Shown: positions 13,892 through 16,489 of the stretch, one piece after another
Position numbering within the stretch: the first letter of the stretch is position 1
Layout of the letters: every line of letters starts with the position of its first letter
NCBI GenBank assembly: GCA_036514635.1
Contig: DATBWU010000036.1
Coordinates: 1-16,489, forward strand
Direction: 5' to 3'
Source of the DNA: DASSFZ01 sp036514635
GTDB taxonomy: Bacteria > Chloroflexota > Anaerolineae > Fen-1058
DNA length: 16,489 bases
Made by a program: the position numbers and the translations under genes
Notes under the pieces: model-generated
What the model saw: the letters and a program-made list of their open reading frames with translations, nothing else
What the model was told of the DNA's origin: nothing
Database searches by the model: none

Positions 13892-15398
13892 TGCGCATTT
13901 GCGAGGCCGGCACTAATGCAATCACGGCCACCGCCGCCGCGAATAGCACGAACGATTCGTTCACCGCCTGCGCCGTCGCCGCGCGGAACACGGCAAACGC
14001 ATCCACATTGCCCAGCGTCGAGCCGGCGGAGAGTTCCGCCGTCAATTGCTGGACGCGCTGCGTGCCCCACGTCAGCACAATCGACCCGCCCAGGCTCATG
14101 CCCACCAACCTCAGGATGATCACCAGCGCCGAGGCGACGCCGCGCTCCTGCGCCGGGGCCAGGTTGATCACGGCCGTCGCAATCGGCGGGAGCACCATGC
14201 CCAGCCCAAAGCCGGCGATCATCAAGCCGGGCAGCATTTCGACATACGTGGTGCTCACGCTCCACCGGCCGGCAATCCAGAAACCGATCGCGGCCACGGC
14301 CAATCCCACCGACGCCGGCAGCCGGTAGCCGCGTCGCTCGACGACGCGCCCGACGAAGACCGCCATGACCGCCATCGTCACGGTCAGCGCGGACAAGACC
14401 CAGCCGGTGTACCACGCGCCGTCGCTCAGAATCTGATCGCGTGTAACGCCAGCCTGACCGGAGGCAATGATGGCGTTGATGAACAGCGGAACCAGTCCCA
14501 GCGCGACGATCAGCACGAAGCCGAACAGCAGATTCGTCAACGCCGCGCCGGTGAAAGTTCGATTGCGGAACAGGCGCAGATCGAGCAGCGGCCCACGCGA
14601 GCGCAGTTCCCACACGATGAACGCGATGAATGCGATAATCGCTGCGATGAGCAGCGGTGTCTGATACGACGGCGCGTCTTGCTGGACGAATTGCGAGGCC
14701 GTGCCCGACTCGGCCCCACCGCCCAGGCTGATGATGAGTCCGGCCAGTGCCACACTGATCAGAACTGCGCCCGCGCCATCCAACTGCCCCGGCGCTTTGG
14801 AGTGGGCTACGGCGCGCAACGCCCAGGCGCACAAAATGAAGGCGAGCAGCCCGATCGGGATGTTCAGCCAGAAAATGATGCGCCAGTCGCCGAAGGCGCG
14901 GATCATGATCCCGCCGTAAAGATGGCCCACCACCCAGCCGGCGGTATCCACCGCCGCGATAAAGCCGAGCGGCACGCTGCGCTTGTCCAGGGGATACAGG
15001 TCACCCACCAGCGCCATCGACACGGGCACCATCGCGCCTGCGCCGAGCGCCTGTACCACGCGGCTGAGCACCAGCCACGCCAGCGATTGCGCGAACGGCG
15101 CGCGTTGCGTCAGCGCGACCATGGCGGAGCCGGCGACAAAGACGGTCAGGAAGATCAAATACACGGCACGGCGGCCGTACAAATCGCTCATGCGGCCCGC
15201 GAAGGTCATGCTCACGGCATACGCGGCCAGGTACATCGTCACGACGTAGCCGGCCAGCGCGAACTGCTCTGTGCTGAGTTCGAAGTCGATGACGACTTGC
15301 GGCAGAAACGCCGACGCGACAGTCAGGTCCATCGCGCCGATAAAGATCGCCAGGCACACGAGGGCGATAATGGTGTTGGGGTTGCGAGGGGAGGACAT
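13872..15398 (-). CDS. DHA2-type (14-TM) MFS transporter, P55/Rv1410-like by context
   Basis: Inner-membrane secondary transporter of 508 aa in the EmrB/QacA (DHA2) style with about 14 hydrophobic helices. Visible motifs: TM1 motif AMDLTVASAFLPQV with membrane D24; motif A GRMSDLYGRRAVYL (68-81) between TM2 and TM3; motif B LSRVVQALGAGAMVP with R113; and DWRIIFWLNIPIG (171-183) before TM6. The TM5 antiporter motif is altered: GWVVGHLYGG has His where Pro is usual. A polar loop of about 35-40 residues separates the last two helices. It starts 22 nt after the stop of an LppX/LprG-type lipoprotein gene, the same order as mycobacterial lprG-p55, which suggests lipid export; multidrug efflux is the other reading. 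No Shine-Dalgarno is visible at ATG 15398, which fits translation coupled to the upstream gene. Confidence 0.9.
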   Translation of the reverse strand: MSSPRNPNTIIALVCLAIFIGAMDLTVASAFLPQVVIDFELSTEQFALAGYVVTMYLAAYAVSMTFAGRMSDLYGRRAVYLIFLTVFVAGSAMVALTQRAPFAQSLAWLVLSRVVQALGAGAMVPVSMALVGDLYPLDKRSVPLGFIAAVDTAGWVVGHLYGGIMIRAFGDWRIIFWLNIPIGLLAFILCAWALRAVAHSKAPGQLDGAGAVLISVALAGLIISLGGGAESGTASQFVQQDAPSYQTPLLIAAIIAFIAFIVWELRSRGPLLDLRLFRNRTFTGAALTNLLFGFVLIVALGLVPLFINAIIASGQAGVTRDQILSDGAWYTGWVLSALTVTMAVMAVFVGRVVERRGYRLPASVGLAVAAIGFWIAGRWSVSTTYVEMLPGLMIAGFGLGMVLPPIATAVINLAPAQERGVASALVIILRLVGMSLGGSIVLTWGTQRVQQLTAELSAGSTLGNVDAFAVFRAATAQAVNESFVLFAAAVAVIALVPASQMRRMRDEG

Positions 15399-15420
15399 GA
15401 AGAGTTAGTTGGATGGTTGG

Positions 15421-16134
15421 TTATTTGAGCGGTGCTTCGATGGTCACCGGCTCACCGAATTTGGAGAAGGACAGCGTCCACGTGGAGGGCTTTTCGGCGT
15501 CCTTCGAGGCATCGATCAGCACCGTGCGTCGCACGAGGAAGGTCTGCGCGTCGACCCACACCTCGACCGGGACGCGGTCTGTGCCGATCAACCTGCCGCT
15601 CATGACCTGCAGGCGTGCCCCATCGAGGCTGCCCTTCACGCGGTACGCCTGCGCGCCGTCGATCGATTCGACGCCGGCGAGGCTCGCATCGTCCAGCCCG
15701 CCTTTCAGCGTCTGTTCCAGGCCGTGCTCGGGGTCGAACATCACCGCCGGGTTGAATCCGAACTCGGCGGGCAGCGGCTCCCACTGTCGGGTCAGGAAGT
15801 TTGTCAGATACTGCTCGTCGCCCAGGGCGATCATGTCCGCCTCGATGGCTGCCACCGGCGTGACGATCTTCAAGTGCACGCCCATCCGATCGGGCCGCAC
15901 GAAGTCGCCCTCCGCCGATCGCAGCGCCAGCCCCAATCCCGGATTGATCGTCACTGCCGCGCCGCCGATCTCGACCTTGAAATGCAGCGTGTCCTGATCG
16001 AGCATGACCGTGGCCGCGCGCTGGATGATGTCGTTGGGGGGCAAATCGGGCGGTGGAGGCGCACCGCAGGCGGACAGCAGGAACAGACTTAACACGACAA
16101 GTCGCAAACAATAGCGCATAAACGGATTATCCAT
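15421..16134 (-). CDS. LppX/LprAFG-family lipoprotein (LprG-like)
   Basis: A 237-aa exported lipoprotein. The N-terminus has a hydrophobic signal (about 10-21) ending in the lipobox L-S-A-C (20-23), so C23 would be lipidated. The mature part fits the LppX_LprAFG fold: TLHFKVEIGG, an AEGDFVRPDRMGVHLKI strand region, DEQYLTNFLTRQWEPLP, a MFDPEHGLEQTL helix, and the end pattern VPVEVWVDAQTFLVRR ... LSFSKFGEPVTIEAP. In mycobacteria this family binds acylated lipids in a hydrophobic cavity and carries them across the periplasm with the MFS partner P55. ATG 16134 sits 16 nt after the predicted transcription start; ATG 16119 would give a more typical basic signal-peptide start (MRYCLRLVV). Neither has a strong Shine-Dalgarno. 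First gene of the minus-strand cluster. LolA-like proteins are the main alternative. Confidence 0.85.
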   Translation of the reverse strand: MDNPFMRYCLRLVVLSLFLLSACGAPPPPDLPPNDIIQRAATVMLDQDTLHFKVEIGGAAVTINPGLGLALRSAEGDFVRPDRMGVHLKIVTPVAAIEADMIALGDEQYLTNFLTRQWEPLPAEFGFNPAVMFDPEHGLEQTLKGGLDDASLAGVESIDGAQAYRVKGSLDGARLQVMSGRLIGTDRVPVEVWVDAQTFLVRRTVLIDASKDAEKPSTWTLSFSKFGEPVTIEAPLK

Positions 16135-16156
16135 GCCGGGGACTCACTGCAACGGT

Positions 16157-16185
16157 ATTGTAGATTGCGGCACAGATCGTGTCAA
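16157..16185 (-). promoter_or_regulatory. Strong sigma70-type promoter of the lipoprotein-MFS operon
   Basis: On the minus strand, a perfect TTGACA (16180-16185) is followed after exactly 17 bp by TACAAT (16157-16162, 5 of 6). Initiation near 16150 would leave about 16 nt before ATG 16134. It is the best promoter match I found in the window. Confidence 0.88.
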
Positions 16186-16404
16186 ACGGCGTGCCGGGTT
16201 CTGTTATTCGATTGCGATCTCCACAAGTGGCGATTCGCGTATATGATTTATCCAGGGTAATCTTTGCGCTCGCCTGCCCCGCGCGCTACTGGCGGGGTCG
16301 CGGCCTTTGCGGTTAAATTGCGCCGAATGGCGCCACTCCTGGAAAACAGAGAGAGCATTCGGTAATTCGTGGGCAACGCCCGGTGACACATGCGGTGCAG
16401 TGCT
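16186..16404. other. Gene-free stretch
   Basis: No gene is supported. A minus-strand frame across 16204-16416 has no recognisable domain, no Shine-Dalgarno, and starts inside the terminal repeat region. A 5-bp hairpin (gcgcc 16320-16324 with ggcgc 16329-16333) and a GC-rich patch near 16277-16306 are the only visible structures. Confidence 0.4.
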
Positions 16405-16489
16405 CCCGTGAATCACCGGGCTGAAAAAGCGAAGCCTGCTGAAGCAGGCTGTTTGCCGCTTCAGCCGGATTGATCCGGCTTTTCTTGAT
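16405..16489. repeat. Inverted copy of the 1830-1919 palindromic repeat, running off the window
   Basis: The reverse complement of 16411-16489 matches 1830-1908 with two mismatches in 79 bases. It then continues with a 4-base deletion (tcac) that destroys the outer gcccggtga hairpin. In this copy agcctgctgaagcaggct (16433-16450) is a perfect palindrome, whereas the left copy has a mismatch there. The match reaches the last base of the window, so the repeat may extend further. Confidence 0.88.

Noticed and set aside
14046..15428. 460-aa plus-strand frame opposite the MFS gene
   Set aside because: The translation is His/Arg/Gln/Asp-rich without domains, typical of the antisense of a GC-rich gene; the minus-strand MFS protein is unmistakable.
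16204..16416. 70-aa minus-strand frame at the right edge
   Set aside because: No domain, no ribosome binding site, and its start is next to the dispersed repeat.

Overview
The window is GC-rich bacterial chromosome, and its gene families suggest a member of Chloroflexota (Anaerolineae-like). Three things point there. One is a pair of DUF3352 membrane-anchored proteins. Another is an LppX/LprG-type lipoprotein next to a 14-TM MFS transporter. The third is that long non-coding gaps are filled with palindromic and degenerate purine-rich repeats. The phylum is an inference, since no rRNA gene is present.

Layout. 30-1403 (-) is an M20 metallopeptidase. 1404-2128 is a gene-free repeat island: a MITE-like element with imperfect terminal inverted repeats (1572-1764), then a chain of small hairpins (1806-1919), part of which recurs inverted at the right edge of the window (16405-16489). 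2129-8113 (+) holds a four-domain S1 RNA-binding protein with a good sigma70-type promoter, ClpC with a clear terminator, a TrmA/RlmD-family RNA uracil-5-methyltransferase that looks leaderless, and a small degenerate response-regulator receiver protein whose tail is encoded by palindromic DNA. 8265-9650 (+) is RadA. A shared terminator at 9723-9759 separates it from the convergent right half.

Right half, all on the minus strand and read from right to left: an excellent promoter (16157-16185), an LppX/LprAFG-type lipoprotein, a DHA2-type MFS transporter 22 nt downstream, then two diverged DUF3352 paralogs. The lipoprotein-MFS pair has the order of the mycobacterial lprG-p55 (Rv1411c-Rv1410c) operon, which exports triacylglycerides and related lipids. 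The two DUF3352 proteins each contain only two cysteines, in a C-x2-C placed about 40 residues from the C-terminus. The four genes look like an envelope cluster, possibly for lipid transport, although only the first two are tightly linked.

The left half is housekeeping: translation (S1), protein quality control (ClpC), RNA modification and recombination repair (RadA). The most interesting parts are the LprG/P55-like operon with its DUF3352 neighbours, the pseudo-receiver with its palindrome-derived tail, and the repeat families in the gaps.
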